Origin: an uncultured Collinsella sp.
GTDB lineage: Bacteria; Actinomycetota; Coriobacteriia; Coriobacteriales; Coriobacteriaceae
Direction: 5' to 3'
Length of the DNA: 29,318 bases
Assembly: GCA_900546775.1 (NCBI GenBank)
Contig: UREM01000025.1
Coordinates: forward strand, 1 to 29,318
A program made the translations under genes and the position numbers. Below are positions 1 to 8,036 of this stretch, piece after piece. Every line of letters begins with the position of its first letter. Position 1 is the stretch's first letter. The notes beneath the pieces were generated by a model. The model did no database searches. It had not been told where the DNA came from and saw only the letters and a program-made list of their open reading frames with translations.

Positions 1-76
1 TACTGCCCCAACCTCTTGAGGGGGGCTGAAGAACTTCCGCATCTCGGTGGGGGGGGGGAGGGGGGGGGGAAAGGTG
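1..76. other. Non-coding left edge with hairpin and G-tracts
   Basis: No gene is supported here. A short imperfect hairpin (GCCCC at 5-9 with GGGGC at 22-26, inner CCTC/GAGG) lies at the edge but has no T-tract. It is followed by two runs of ten G residues separated by one A (49-58 and 60-69). The preceding gene lies outside the window. Confidence 0.5.
49..69 (+). repeat. G10-A-G10 homopolymer tract upstream of mraZ promoter
   Basis: Two runs of ten guanines are separated by a single adenine, ending 8 bases before the predicted -35 box of the mraZ promoter. Such tracts can form G-quadruplexes and are prone to slipped-strand length change. Length errors in sequencing are also common in such runs. 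Confidence 0.7.
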
Positions 77-105
77 TTGAAAAATGGGGCGGTTCCCCAT
101 ATTAT
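77..105 (+). promoter_or_regulatory. Predicted sigma-A promoter of the mraZ/dcw operon
   Basis: The -35 box TTGAAA (77-82) and the -10 box TATTAT (100-105) are separated by exactly 17 bp, with an expected transcription start near 112. This is the best-formed promoter in the window. Its spacer is almost entirely occupied by one copy of the GGGG-CGGTT-CCCC motif, so a protein bound there would block RNA polymerase. Confidence 0.7.
84..100 (+). promoter_or_regulatory. Putative operator copy 1 (inside promoter spacer)
   Basis: The sequence ATGGGG-CGGTT-CCCCAT is a 6-bp inverted repeat around a 5-nt centre and lies between the -35 and -10 boxes. A near-identical copy occurs 37 bp downstream. MraZ is known to autorepress through TGGGN-type repeats upstream of its gene, so MraZ is a candidate binder. 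This assignment is inference. Confidence 0.5.
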
Positions 106-120
106 TGATGACGTCGACAG

Positions 121-137
121 GCGGGGTGGTTCCCCGC
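121..137 (+). promoter_or_regulatory. Putative operator copy 2 (early transcribed region)
   Basis: GCGGGG-TGGTT-CCCCGC repeats the architecture of the copy at 84-100: a 6-bp stem with a 5-nt centre differing at one base. It lies about 10-25 nt downstream of the predicted transcription start. It could act as a second DNA operator or as a hairpin in the mRNA leader. Confidence 0.5.
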
Positions 138-173
138 GTACGTGCCATCTGAGTAACCGAGGGGAGGGCGCAC

Positions 174-608
174 ATGGGAATGACTGGTGCATACGAGCGC
201 AATCTCGATGCAAAAGGTCGTCTGTCCCTGCCTGCACCCCTTCGCGAGGAGCTTGGAGAGCACGTTCGCGTGTTCAAAGCCCTGGATGTCGATGCTCTGT
301 ACGTGTTCTCTGCCGAGGCCTTCGATAAGTGGGTCGAAGGACTCTTCGCGGGTCGTGAGGGCCACGAGGGTTTTAACCCGCGCGACATCAACGACCAGAA
401 GCTCATGAGGGCGATCAACAAGCGCACCACGTCGATGGATGTGGACAGCGCCGGTCGTATCGGTCTTTCTGAGTCTCTCCGCAAGCAGGCGAACCTCGAC
501 CGCGAGGTCACGGTTGTGGGCAACTACGACCACCTTGAGGTTTGGGATCGCGCCGCGGCCGATGAGGACGATGATGACGAGGCCCTGCTGGACCTCTTCT
601 TCTCGTAA
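174..608 (+). CDS. mraZ: Transcriptional regulator MraZ
   Basis: MraZ is a DNA-binding regulator encoded at the head of dcw clusters; it forms ring-shaped oligomers and represses its own operon in several bacteria. The 144-residue product has the usual length and two tandem SpoVT/AbrB-like halves, each with the DxxxR signature: NLDAKGRLSLP near residues 10-20, and SMDVDSAGRIGLS in the second half. A very acidic stretch (ADEDDDDEA) sits near the C-terminus. The ATG at 174 follows a strong AGGGGAGGG site at 160-168; an ATG two codons later is also possible. It is the first gene of the + strand cluster, directly behind the predicted promoter, and is followed by rsmH after 20 bases. The identity is firm; the regulatory target is inferred from position. 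Confidence 0.97.
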   Translation: MGMTGAYERNLDAKGRLSLPAPLREELGEHVRVFKALDVDALYVFSAEAFDKWVEGLFAGREGHEGFNPRDINDQKLMRAINKRTTSMDVDSAGRIGLSESLRKQANLDREVTVVGNYDHLEVWDRAAADEDDDDEALLDLFFS

Positions 609-628
609 GGGCAAGGCACGAGTAACGG

Positions 629-1594
629 ATGGAGCGTGGGATCTTGACACAAGAATATCGGCATGAACCTGTCATGCTCGGCGAAGTGCTTGAGTCGCTG
701 CAGCTAAAGAGCGGCTCCGTCGTCTGCGACTGCACCCTTGGCGGTGCCGGCCATTCGGTAAAGATGGCCGCGCAGGTGGGGGAGACCGGCCTTTTGCTCG
801 GCGTCGATCAGGATGACATGGCCCTCGAGGCCGCTGGCGCCCGTCTGGACCGCGAGGTTCCCGGCGTACCGCACCAGCTGCTGAAGGGCAACTTCGGCGA
901 CTTGGACGAGCTGCTGTGCTCGGCCGAGGTGCCCGGGGTCGATGGCTTCCTGTTCGACTTGGGCGTTTCGTCGCCGCAACTCGATATCCCTGGCAGGGGC
1001 TTTTCGTACAACGAGGACGCCCCATTGGACATGCGGATGGATCCGGGTAACAACACCTTAAACGCAGCTGAGGTCATCAACACCTATAACGAACACGACC
1101 TCGCCCGGATTCTACGCGTCTACGGCGAAGAGAAGTTCGCCTCGCAGATCGCACGTGAGATCGTGCGCCGCCGCGAGCATGAACCGATCGAAACCACCGG
1201 TCAGTTTGTCGAGATCATCAAGGCTGGTATCCCCGCTGCCGCCCGTCGGCATGGCGGACACCCAGCCAAGAAAAGTTTCCAGGCCATTCGCATCGAGGTC
1301 AATCACGAACTCGATGTGCTCGAACGAGGGCTTGACGCCGCCACAAGGTGGCTCAACCCGGGCGGACGCATCTGCGTCATCTCGTATCACTCGCTCGAGG
1401 ACCGTATCGTAAAGAACCACTTTAAGGAGATGAGCCAGGGGTGCACGTGTCCGCCGGAGATTCCGGTGTGCGTGTGCGGCAACGTGCCGATACTCAAGGT
1501 CATCACCCGCAAACCCCTGGTTGCCCAACCCGATGAGGTTGAGCGCAACCCTCGGGCGAGATCAGCCAAAATCCGCGTGGCGCAGCGTCTGTAG
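629..1594 (+). CDS. rsmH: 16S rRNA (cytosine-1402-N4)-methyltransferase RsmH
   Basis: RsmH (MraW) uses S-adenosylmethionine to methylate N4 of C1402 in the ribosomal P site. The 321-residue protein shows the family landmarks: HEPVMLGEVLESL at the N-terminus, the SAM-binding loop DCTLGGAGHS, the FLFDLGVSSPQLD motif followed by RGFSYNEDAPLDMRMD, and SYHSLEDRIVKNHF near the C-terminus. A CxCPPEIPVCVCG stretch occurs in the last quarter, as in many homologues. The ATG at 629 is only weakly supported by AAGG upstream. A TTG at 644, preceded by GGAG at 630-633, is an alternative start that would give MTQEYRHEPV. It is the second gene of the dcw operon, and a 90-base gap precedes ftsL. Confidence 0.97.
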   Translation: MERGILTQEYRHEPVMLGEVLESLQLKSGSVVCDCTLGGAGHSVKMAAQVGETGLLLGVDQDDMALEAAGARLDREVPGVPHQLLKGNFGDLDELLCSAEVPGVDGFLFDLGVSSPQLDIPGRGFSYNEDAPLDMRMDPGNNTLNAAEVINTYNEHDLARILRVYGEEKFASQIAREIVRRREHEPIETTGQFVEIIKAGIPAAARRHGGHPAKKSFQAIRIEVNHELDVLERGLDAATRWLNPGGRICVISYHSLEDRIVKNHFKEMSQGCTCPPEIPVCVCGNVPILKVITRKPLVAQPDEVERNPRARSAKIRVAQRL

Positions 1595-1684
1595 GCGCGA
1601 CCGCGCGATATTGGACCTCCCGCTCGCACCATAAACGAAGCTTAAACACACTACCAACGTACTCGGGATGGGAGGCGGCATATC

Positions 1685-2155
1685 ATGGGCTACAACACTT
1701 CAAGCGCAGCACTCGCCTATGATATGAACGCCATGCCCGCCTATCGTGAGACGCCGCAGGCCCCCGTTGCTCCCCGTGAGCAGCGCACGCCGCGCTTTGA
1801 TGTCTACACGGGCGCGGGCCGTCAGGCAAACCAGGCGGTAAGCCCGGTTTTCATGAGCGTTCTTAAAACGTTTTGCATCATTGCGGCTATCTTCATGACG
1901 ATCGGCGTCGCCCGCGTGGCGCTCGCCGGCGTTACGGCCCAGGTGCTCAACAGCAACGCCGAGCTTACCAACACGCTCGAAAAAGCGACCGATGAGAGCT
2001 CCGACCTGGAGGTCATGCATTCGGTCTATGGCGCCGACACGCGCATTCGCGACCTTGCGGGCGCTTATGGCATGGTGGAGCCCAGCGAGAGCGTTACACT
2101 TGACTTTTCGCAGGATGCAGCCGCGGGCGCCAACGCGACCGCGACCGCTCAGTAG
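1685..2155 (+). CDS. ftsL: FtsL-like septum formation protein
   Basis: This small bitopic membrane protein sits at the ftsL position between rsmH and the division transpeptidase gene. FtsL forms a complex with FtsQ/DivIB and a DivIC/FtsB-type partner and activates FtsWI. The 156-residue product has a proline-rich cytoplasmic N-terminus of about 55 residues, one membrane segment (about 55-82, LKTFCIIAAIFMTIGVARVA), and an extracytoplasmic part (AQVLNSNAELTNTLEKATDE) that could form a short coiled coil. The last 40 residues are alanine-rich. FtsL diverges too fast to be identified by sequence alone, so the call rests mainly on position and topology. A GGGAGG ribosome site precedes the ATG. Confidence 0.8.
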   Translation: MGYNTSSAALAYDMNAMPAYRETPQAPVAPREQRTPRFDVYTGAGRQANQAVSPVFMSVLKTFCIIAAIFMTIGVARVALAGVTAQVLNSNAELTNTLEKATDESSDLEVMHSVYGADTRIRDLAGAYGMVEPSESVTLDFSQDAAAGANATATAQ

Positions 2156-2172
2156 CAAGACGGTAGCTGAGT

Positions 2173-4038
2173 ATGACAAATGACTATCGCCGCGGTTCCG
2201 ATGGGGGCCGCGGTTCTGGACGTCCCTCGTCGCGGGGACGTTCTGGTTATCAAGGAACGGGTCGGCAATCTTACAACGCCGGGCAGTCCCGTGGCAACGA
2301 CCCGGCGTCGCGACTTCGCGGCTCGGGCGGTCCTCAAGTGCATAACACCAGGTCGCGCAAGAGTTCGTCGACCGAATGGCTCACAGGCACGCCTCTGCCT
2401 CGCCGCAAAGCCGTCATGGGCTTCATTGGGCTTGGCTTGGGCTTGGGCGTCTTTCGCCTTGCCGACTATCAAATTGTCGAAGCCGATAAACTGCGCGGGC
2501 GTGCCGATGCGCGCCGCCTGCTTGCGCAGACCCTCTATGCCAAACGTGGCACCATCTACGACCGCAACGGTAACGTGCTGGCGTCGTCGGTCGAATGTCG
2601 CAACATCGCCGTGAACCCCCAGCTTGTCGAGGATGTTGACAAGACGGTGTCGGCGCTGGTCAAGGCAACTGGAATCGATAAAAAGACCTGCCGCAAGCTC
2701 GTTGAGTCCGATGGAACCTGGGTGTATATCAAGCGCCAGGTGGACGAAGACGACGCTGCGGCGCTGGAGAAGAAGAACCTGCCCGGCGTGCTTTTTGAGC
2801 AGGCCATGAAGCGCGTATATCCATACGGCAATCTGGCATCGCAGGTGCTGGGTGTAGTGAATGTAGACAACGACGGCTTGACGGGTCTCGAAAAGCAATA
2901 CAACAAGCTTCTGACCGGCACGAACGGTTCTCTCGTACGCGAGCGCGCGAGGGACGGCAGCTATATCGCGGGCGGTGCCTATAAAAAGGTGGCTGCGGTC
3001 GACGGCGTTGATATCGTGACGACGCTCGACGTCAATATCCAGCGTGCGGCCGAGGATGCCCTGACAGAGGCTGTCGAGAAGACAAAGGCCAAGAACGGCT
3101 CGGCTTTGGTCACCGACCCCACGACCGGTGAAATTCTCGCTGCTTGCTCGTACCCGACTTACGACCAGACCGATCTGGAAAACGCCAAGACCGAGGATAT
3201 GAACCTGCGCCTGGTCACCGACGCCTACGAGCCCGGCTCGGTCTTTAAGACGCTCGTGGCGGGCGCCGGCTTCGACTTGGGTGTCGTGCGGTCGAGTACG
3301 TCGTTTGAGGTGCCGGCGAGCATCAAGGTGGGCGACGATACCGTCACCGATGCCGACAAGCGCGACTATGCCATGACCATGGATGTGCGCGAGATGATGC
3401 GCCGTTCGTCCAACGTAGGCTTTGTCCTGGTGGGGCGCAAGATCGGTGCCGACGACTTTGCCGCCTATGTGGACAAGTGGGGCATCGGTCACAGCTCTGG
3501 TGTCGATTTTCCGGGCGAGAGCCTGGGCATCGTCAAGGAGCGTGACCAGTATGACGGCGCCACGCTGGGCTCGATGAGCTTTGGACAGGCGCTGTCTGTC
3601 TCGCCGATTGAGATCGCACGTGCCGTGGGCGGCATCGCCAACGGCGGCGTGATGATGACCCCGCACTTCTATAAGTCCAGCAAAGGTGACGAGAAGGACT
3701 GGGGCGAAGGCGAGCGCGCGATTTCGGAGGATGCCGCATCCCAGGTGACATCGTGCATGCAGACGGTCGTGTCGGAGGGAACGGGCGTTGGCGGCGCGGT
3801 TGACGGCTATGACGTGGCGGGTAAGACCGGTACGGCCGAACGTGCCGACGAGAACGGCGGCTACCTCAAGGAGAACTACATGTCGTCCTTTATGGGCTTT
3901 GCACCGGCACAATCGCCCAAGGTGCTGTGCTATATCACGCTCGACGGAACGCCGAGCGGCTCAGATGCCGCTGCGGTTCCGTTCCAGTTCATTATGGCCA
4001 ACGCGCTCGACGTGCTGGGTATCCCGCACACGAAGTAG
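2173..4038 (+). CDS. ftsI: Division-specific class B penicillin-binding protein (transpeptidase) FtsI
   Basis: This septal peptidoglycan transpeptidase works with the glycosyltransferase FtsW. The 621-residue protein starts with about 75 cytoplasmic residues very rich in Arg, Gly and Ser, followed by one membrane anchor (about 81-97). The PBP dimerisation region follows (RGTIYDRNGNVLASS), then the transpeptidase domain with all three active-site motifs: S356-V-F-K359, S412-S-N414 and K551-T-G553. The protein ends soon after the catalytic domain and no PASTA repeats are visible, unlike Mycobacterium PBPs such as PonA2 or many Firmicutes Pbp2x proteins. The gene starts 17 bases after ftsL. The unusual feature is the basic low-complexity tail, which is shared in style with FtsQ and FtsW here. 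Confidence 0.95.
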   Translation: MTNDYRRGSDGGRGSGRPSSRGRSGYQGTGRQSYNAGQSRGNDPASRLRGSGGPQVHNTRSRKSSSTEWLTGTPLPRRKAVMGFIGLGLGLGVFRLADYQIVEADKLRGRADARRLLAQTLYAKRGTIYDRNGNVLASSVECRNIAVNPQLVEDVDKTVSALVKATGIDKKTCRKLVESDGTWVYIKRQVDEDDAAALEKKNLPGVLFEQAMKRVYPYGNLASQVLGVVNVDNDGLTGLEKQYNKLLTGTNGSLVRERARDGSYIAGGAYKKVAAVDGVDIVTTLDVNIQRAAEDALTEAVEKTKAKNGSALVTDPTTGEILAACSYPTYDQTDLENAKTEDMNLRLVTDAYEPGSVFKTLVAGAGFDLGVVRSSTSFEVPASIKVGDDTVTDADKRDYAMTMDVREMMRRSSNVGFVLVGRKIGADDFAAYVDKWGIGHSSGVDFPGESLGIVKERDQYDGATLGSMSFGQALSVSPIEIARAVGGIANGGVMMTPHFYKSSKGDEKDWGEGERAISEDAASQVTSCMQTVVSEGTGVGGAVDGYDVAGKTGTAERADENGGYLKENYMSSFMGFAPAQSPKVLCYITLDGTPSGSDAAAVPFQFIMANALDVLGIPHTK

Positions 4039-4163
4039 GGGGTTACAATCTTGAGCGTAGTCTGCCGTTTGATCTGAAGGGTGTTCACATGCCCTGCACC
4101 ACGCATGCGCGGCGCTGGGATACAATACGCCGATAGCATTATTAGGTTTACAGGGGAGCTGCA
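4039..4163 (+). promoter_or_regulatory. ftsI-murF spacer with candidate internal promoter
   Basis: This 125-base spacer is long for the cluster. It contains a TACAAT -10 box at 4121-4126 within GGGATACAAT, about 40 bases upstream of the murF ATG. No good -35 lies at 16-18 bp; a TTCACA at 4084-4089 is too far away. It may provide a second promoter for murF and the genes after it. No terminator hairpin is obvious. Confidence 0.45.
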
Positions 4164-5588
4164 ATGATAGAGATCGCCGTCAACAACCTCGCGGCCGCAA
4201 CAGGGGCCCGAACCGTGACGGGAGAAGCCGATCGGGTATGCCGCGGGTGCGTTATCGACTCGCGCCAGGTCGAGGAAGGGACGATTTTCGTCGCCTTTCC
4301 CGGTGAAAACGTCGACGGCAATGATTTTGCTTCCCGTGCCGTCCAGTCGGGTGCCGGCGCCGTCGTGATGACGCGTGAGCCCGAGGCCGGGCTGGTCTCG
4401 CTGGCGCAGGACAGGGGCTGTGCCATCTTGCTGACCGATGATCCCGAGGAGTTTCTGCTGCGTTTGGCGCACGCGTACCGCCTGGAGCTTGGCTGCCTGG
4501 TCGTTGGTATTACCGGTTCCATCGGCAAGACGACGACCAAGGACGTGCTCGCCGCTGTGCTCGCCAAGCGCTATCGCGTCTGGGCCACCAAGGGCAATTT
4601 CAATAACCTGATCGGCATGCCGCTCACGGTGCTTTCCGCTCCGGCCGATACCGAGGTCCTGGTGCTCGAGATGGGCATGAACCATTTCCACGAGATTGAG
4701 CGCCTGTCCCAGTCCGCCAATCCCAACCTTGCCATCGTGAGCAAGATCGGCACCTCTCACATCGGCATTTTGGGCAGCCGCGAGAACATCGCCCGCGCTA
4801 AGGCCGAGATTGTCCAGGGTATGTGCGCCGCCGGCGACTTCTTGCCGCTGCTGGTTTTGGGCGGTGAGGACGACTTTACGCCGTTCATTCGCGATACGTT
4901 CGCCCAGCCTGCTGGTATCGATGTGATGCTGGCCGGCGTCTCGGACGATGATGAGGTCCGTGCCCGCGACGTTCGAGCTGATGACGAGGGCCGTCCGGTC
5001 TTTACGCTCGATTTTGGTCGGGGCGAGATGATCGATACCATGCTTGCCATCCCCGGCGTGCAGTCCGTGCCCAATGCCGTTAAGGCCGCCGCGGTTGCCT
5101 ATCGCCTGGGCGTGACGCCCGAGCAGATCGATGCTGCCTTTAGGGGCCTCACAATCACCGGTCACCGCCAGGAGATCAAGCGCGCCAAGAGCGGTGCCCG
5201 CGTCATCGATGATTCCTATAACGCCAGTGCCGAATCGATGGCTGCCGGTCTCGACCTGCTGTGCTCGCTTTCGTGCACGGGGTCTCGCATGGCGATCCTG
5301 GGCGAGATGGGCGAGATGGGCGATGAGGCCCCTCGCATGCATGAGCTCGTGGGCGCCTATGCCGCCGCCAAGAAGCTCGACATGCTGGCGTGCGTGGGTG
5401 GTGAGCTGGCCCAGCTTATGGCCGATGCCGCGCGCATGATGGGCATGGACGAGGACCGCATCCAGGTGTTCTCCGATTATCAGCAGGTGCTCGACCGCAT
5501 GGGCGGCGCGCTTGAAAAACATGATGTTGTACTGGTCAAGGGTTCCCGCTTTGTTGAGCTCGACCGCTTTGTGGAAGGTGTGTGCTAG
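4164..5588 (+). CDS. murF: UDP-MurNAc-tripeptide--D-Ala-D-Ala ligase MurF
   Basis: MurF is the ATP-dependent cytoplasmic ligase that adds D-alanyl-D-alanine to UDP-MurNAc-tripeptide, completing the pentapeptide precursor. The 474-residue protein has the N-terminal UDP-binding region with SRQVEEGTIFVAFPGENVDGNDF, the ATP-binding loop GITGSIGKTTTKD (about 116-126), the EMGMNHFHEIERLS segment with SKIGTSHIGILGSRENIARAK, and the C-terminal DDSYNASAESM motif. Length and motif order are typical. The ATG at 4164 is preceded by AGGGGAG. Together with mraY it forms a tight pair: the murF stop and the mraY start are 3 bases apart. No murE is present in this cluster, so the gene for the preceding ligase must lie elsewhere. 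Confidence 0.97.
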   Translation: MIEIAVNNLAAATGARTVTGEADRVCRGCVIDSRQVEEGTIFVAFPGENVDGNDFASRAVQSGAGAVVMTREPEAGLVSLAQDRGCAILLTDDPEEFLLRLAHAYRLELGCLVVGITGSIGKTTTKDVLAAVLAKRYRVWATKGNFNNLIGMPLTVLSAPADTEVLVLEMGMNHFHEIERLSQSANPNLAIVSKIGTSHIGILGSRENIARAKAEIVQGMCAAGDFLPLLVLGGEDDFTPFIRDTFAQPAGIDVMLAGVSDDDEVRARDVRADDEGRPVFTLDFGRGEMIDTMLAIPGVQSVPNAVKAAAVAYRLGVTPEQIDAAFRGLTITGHRQEIKRAKSGARVIDDSYNASAESMAAGLDLLCSLSCTGSRMAILGEMGEMGDEAPRMHELVGAYAAAKKLDMLACVGGELAQLMADAARMMGMDEDRIQVFSDYQQVLDRMGGALEKHDVVLVKGSRFVELDRFVEGVC

Positions 5589-5591
5589 CCC

Positions 5592-6611
5592 ATGTTCGGC
5601 AATCCCTCGTATCCAACGTATCAGGCTTTTTTGGGGCTTGGCATCGCCGCCGCCATTGCGCTGCTTCTCATGCCGTGGTGGATCAAGCTGCTCAAGGTCG
5701 AGGGTATCGGCCAGCAGGTTCGTGCCGACGGCCCCAAGCGTCATTTGGTTAAGCAGGGAACGCCCACCATGGGTGGCGTTGTCATCCTCGTCGCGATCTC
5801 GCTGACCTGCCTGCTGATGGGCAAGCTCACCACCGAACTCGTGCTCGTGCTGCTCGCCACGCTGGCGACCGGCGTGCTGGGCCTGATCGACGACCTGACC
5901 TCCGTTACGCATGGGCGCTCGCTCGGTCTGACGCCTCATGCCAAGATGATCGGCCTAACCATTATCTGTGTCACCTTTACGGTACTTGCCGTCAACTGGT
6001 GCGGCGTCGCCCCCGAGATTCGTTTTCCCGGCGGCCTGACGATCGACCTTGGCGTGCTTTCGACCACCATCTGCGGCCTTTCGTTCCCGTGGCTCTACAT
6101 TGTCTTTTGCTGGCTGATGATCGCCGGTCTTTCTAATGCCGTGAACCTGACCGATGGCCTTGACGGTCTTGCTGGCGGCACCTCCATGATCGCCATGCTC
6201 GCCATGGCTGCGATGGCGTTTTTGCACGGAGACGTGAACCTGTCCATCTTCTGCACCGCGTGTGCCGGTGCCTGCTTGGGCTTTCTGTGGTTCAACTGCT
6301 ATCCGGCGAGCATCTTTATGGGCGATACCGGCTCGCTTGCCCTGGGCGCCGCGTTTGCCTGCACGTCCATCATGACCAACACCGAGGTCGTCTCCCTCAT
6401 CATCGGCGGCCTGTTTATCGTTGAGACCCTGTCGGTCATGATTCAGGTTGTCTACTTCCACTTTACGCACAAGCGCGTCTTCCTTATGGCGCCCATCCAT
6501 CATCATTTCGAAAAGAAGGGCTGGGCCGAGACCAAGGTCGTCATCCGTTTTTGGATTATCGCTGCGGCCTTTGGTGCCGTTGGCCTTGCTTTGTTCTTCC
6601 AGTTGGGATAG
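5592..6611 (+). CDS. mraY: Phospho-MurNAc-pentapeptide transferase MraY
   Basis: MraY is a polytopic membrane enzyme that transfers phospho-MurNAc-pentapeptide from UDP to undecaprenyl phosphate, making lipid I. The 339-residue protein shows the expected multiple membrane segments and hallmark loops: KQGTPTMGG, LIDDLTSVTHGRSLGLTPHAK, NLTDGLDGLAGG with catalytic aspartates, FMGDTGSLALGAAF, and the HHHFEKKGW motif before the last helix. The start follows murF by 3 bases, and the AAGGTG inside the murF end can serve as ribosome site, so translation is probably coupled. It is followed by murD after 9 bases. Confidence 0.97.
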   Translation: MFGNPSYPTYQAFLGLGIAAAIALLLMPWWIKLLKVEGIGQQVRADGPKRHLVKQGTPTMGGVVILVAISLTCLLMGKLTTELVLVLLATLATGVLGLIDDLTSVTHGRSLGLTPHAKMIGLTIICVTFTVLAVNWCGVAPEIRFPGGLTIDLGVLSTTICGLSFPWLYIVFCWLMIAGLSNAVNLTDGLDGLAGGTSMIAMLAMAAMAFLHGDVNLSIFCTACAGACLGFLWFNCYPASIFMGDTGSLALGAAFACTSIMTNTEVVSLIIGGLFIVETLSVMIQVVYFHFTHKRVFLMAPIHHHFEKKGWAETKVVIRFWIIAAAFGAVGLALFFQLG

Positions 6612-6620
6612 TGGTCTTTC

Positions 6621-8027
6621 ATGCCTCTTGCTGATGTCTTTAGCCTGCTCGTTTTGGGTCAGGGCAAATCCGGTCTCGATGTCGCCCGCTGGGCGCTGGC
6701 ACATCCCGAGCGCGTAAGTGCCGTTACCGTGTATGGCGGCGGCACCTCTGAGCCCAATGACGCCACGCGAGCGCTCGAGGCTGCTGGTGCGTCGTTTGTC
6801 TATGGCACCGAACAGGTCGAGGGCGCCTATGACGTATGCGTGACGTGCCCGGGCATCTCGGAGTTCTCGGGCTTCTTTAAGGCCGGGCGCGAGCATGCCG
6901 CCCAGATTATGGGTGAGCCCGAGTTTGCCTATCGCCTGTCGCCCGATAACTGGATTGCCATCACGGGCACCAACGGCAAGACGACCACCACGTCGCTGAC
7001 TGATTATCTGCTCAAGGCTGCCGGCGAGGCCAGCGTAGCTGTCGGCAACATCGGCGAGCCGCCGGTCAACGAGATTGACGGCCGAGCCCGCAACGAGTGG
7101 TTTGTGGCTGAGCTCTCGAGCTATCAGATTGCTACGACCACCGAGCTCCACCCCCGCGTGGCGGTGCTGCTCAACATCACTCCCGACCACTTGGGCTGGC
7201 ATAAGAGCCATAAGAACTATGCGCTTGCCAAGATCAAACTGTTTGACAATATGATCGATGACGATCTGGTGGTTGTCGACGTCGAAGACGCCGGCATTCA
7301 CGAGTTCGATGAGTGCATCTATACGCCGGGTCGCCGCATCTGCAAGGTCGCTTTTGACGAGCCTGAGGGCGAGGACGCCGCCTTTGTGCGCGATGGCAAG
7401 ATGATCGTGCGCCTGAAGGGCGTCGAGACCCCGCTCATCGCTACATCCGAGCTCAAGATCTCGGGCCATCACAATGTTATCAATGCCCTGTGCGCTGCCA
7501 CGGCTGCCCTGGCAGTCGGTGCCGATGTCGATGGTGTCTGCCGCGGCCTGGCCTCGTTCCAGCCGCTCGAGCACCGCGTGGAGCCGTGTGGCGAGATTGA
7601 CGGCGTGCGCTACGTCAACGATTCCAAGGCGACCAACACCGATGCGGTCGAGAAGGCCCTGACGGCATTTCCCGATGACGACGTGATCTTGCTGCTCGGG
7701 GGCCACGATAAGGGCACGCCGCTCGCGGACTTCGCGCGCGTTGTTATGGATAACGTACGCTCGGTCGTTTGCTTTGGCGATGCGCGCGAGCGCTTTACCG
7801 CCGCTATGGATGAGGCCGATGTCGATGGTGACGTGGATATCGCCCAGGCCGATGATCTGCGCGATGCCGTTGACGTTGCCCGCTCGCTCTCGAGCCGCGG
7901 CGACGTAATCCTGCTTTCGCCCGCTTGCTCTTCGTTCGACGAGTTCTCGGGCTACGAGGAGCGCGGTCGCGTGTTTAAGGACTATGTGGCGCAGCTTGCC
8001 GCTGCGGCGAAATCGCAAACGGAATAG
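6621..8027 (+). CDS. murD: UDP-MurNAc-L-alanine--D-glutamate ligase MurD
   Basis: MurD is the cytoplasmic ligase that adds D-glutamate to UDP-MurNAc-L-alanine. The 468-residue sequence has the N-terminal Rossmann-like loop VLGQGKSGLDVAR, the P-loop ITGTNGKTTTTS with K120, the LNITPDHLGWHKSHKNYALAK region, and the C-terminal domain motif NDSKATNTDAV followed by LLLGGHDKGTPL. The ATG at 6621 comes 9 bases after the mraY stop, with only a weak purine-rich site. The next gene, ftsW, starts within 10 bases of its stop. Family assignment is firm. Confidence 0.97.
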   Translation: MPLADVFSLLVLGQGKSGLDVARWALAHPERVSAVTVYGGGTSEPNDATRALEAAGASFVYGTEQVEGAYDVCVTCPGISEFSGFFKAGREHAAQIMGEPEFAYRLSPDNWIAITGTNGKTTTTSLTDYLLKAAGEASVAVGNIGEPPVNEIDGRARNEWFVAELSSYQIATTTELHPRVAVLLNITPDHLGWHKSHKNYALAKIKLFDNMIDDDLVVVDVEDAGIHEFDECIYTPGRRICKVAFDEPEGEDAAFVRDGKMIVRLKGVETPLIATSELKISGHHNVINALCAATAALAVGADVDGVCRGLASFQPLEHRVEPCGEIDGVRYVNDSKATNTDAVEKALTAFPDDDVILLLGGHDKGTPLADFARVVMDNVRSVVCFGDARERFTAAMDEADVDGDVDIAQADDLRDAVDVARSLSSRGDVILLSPACSSFDEFSGYEERGRVFKDYVAQLAAAAKSQTE

Positions 8028-8036
8028 GGGTTGCCG

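Noticed and set aside
4084..4126. TTCACA plus TACAAT as a complete promoter before murF
   Set aside because: The spacing is 31 bp, far beyond the 16-18 bp used by sigma-A-type promoters; only the -10 box was kept as a candidate.
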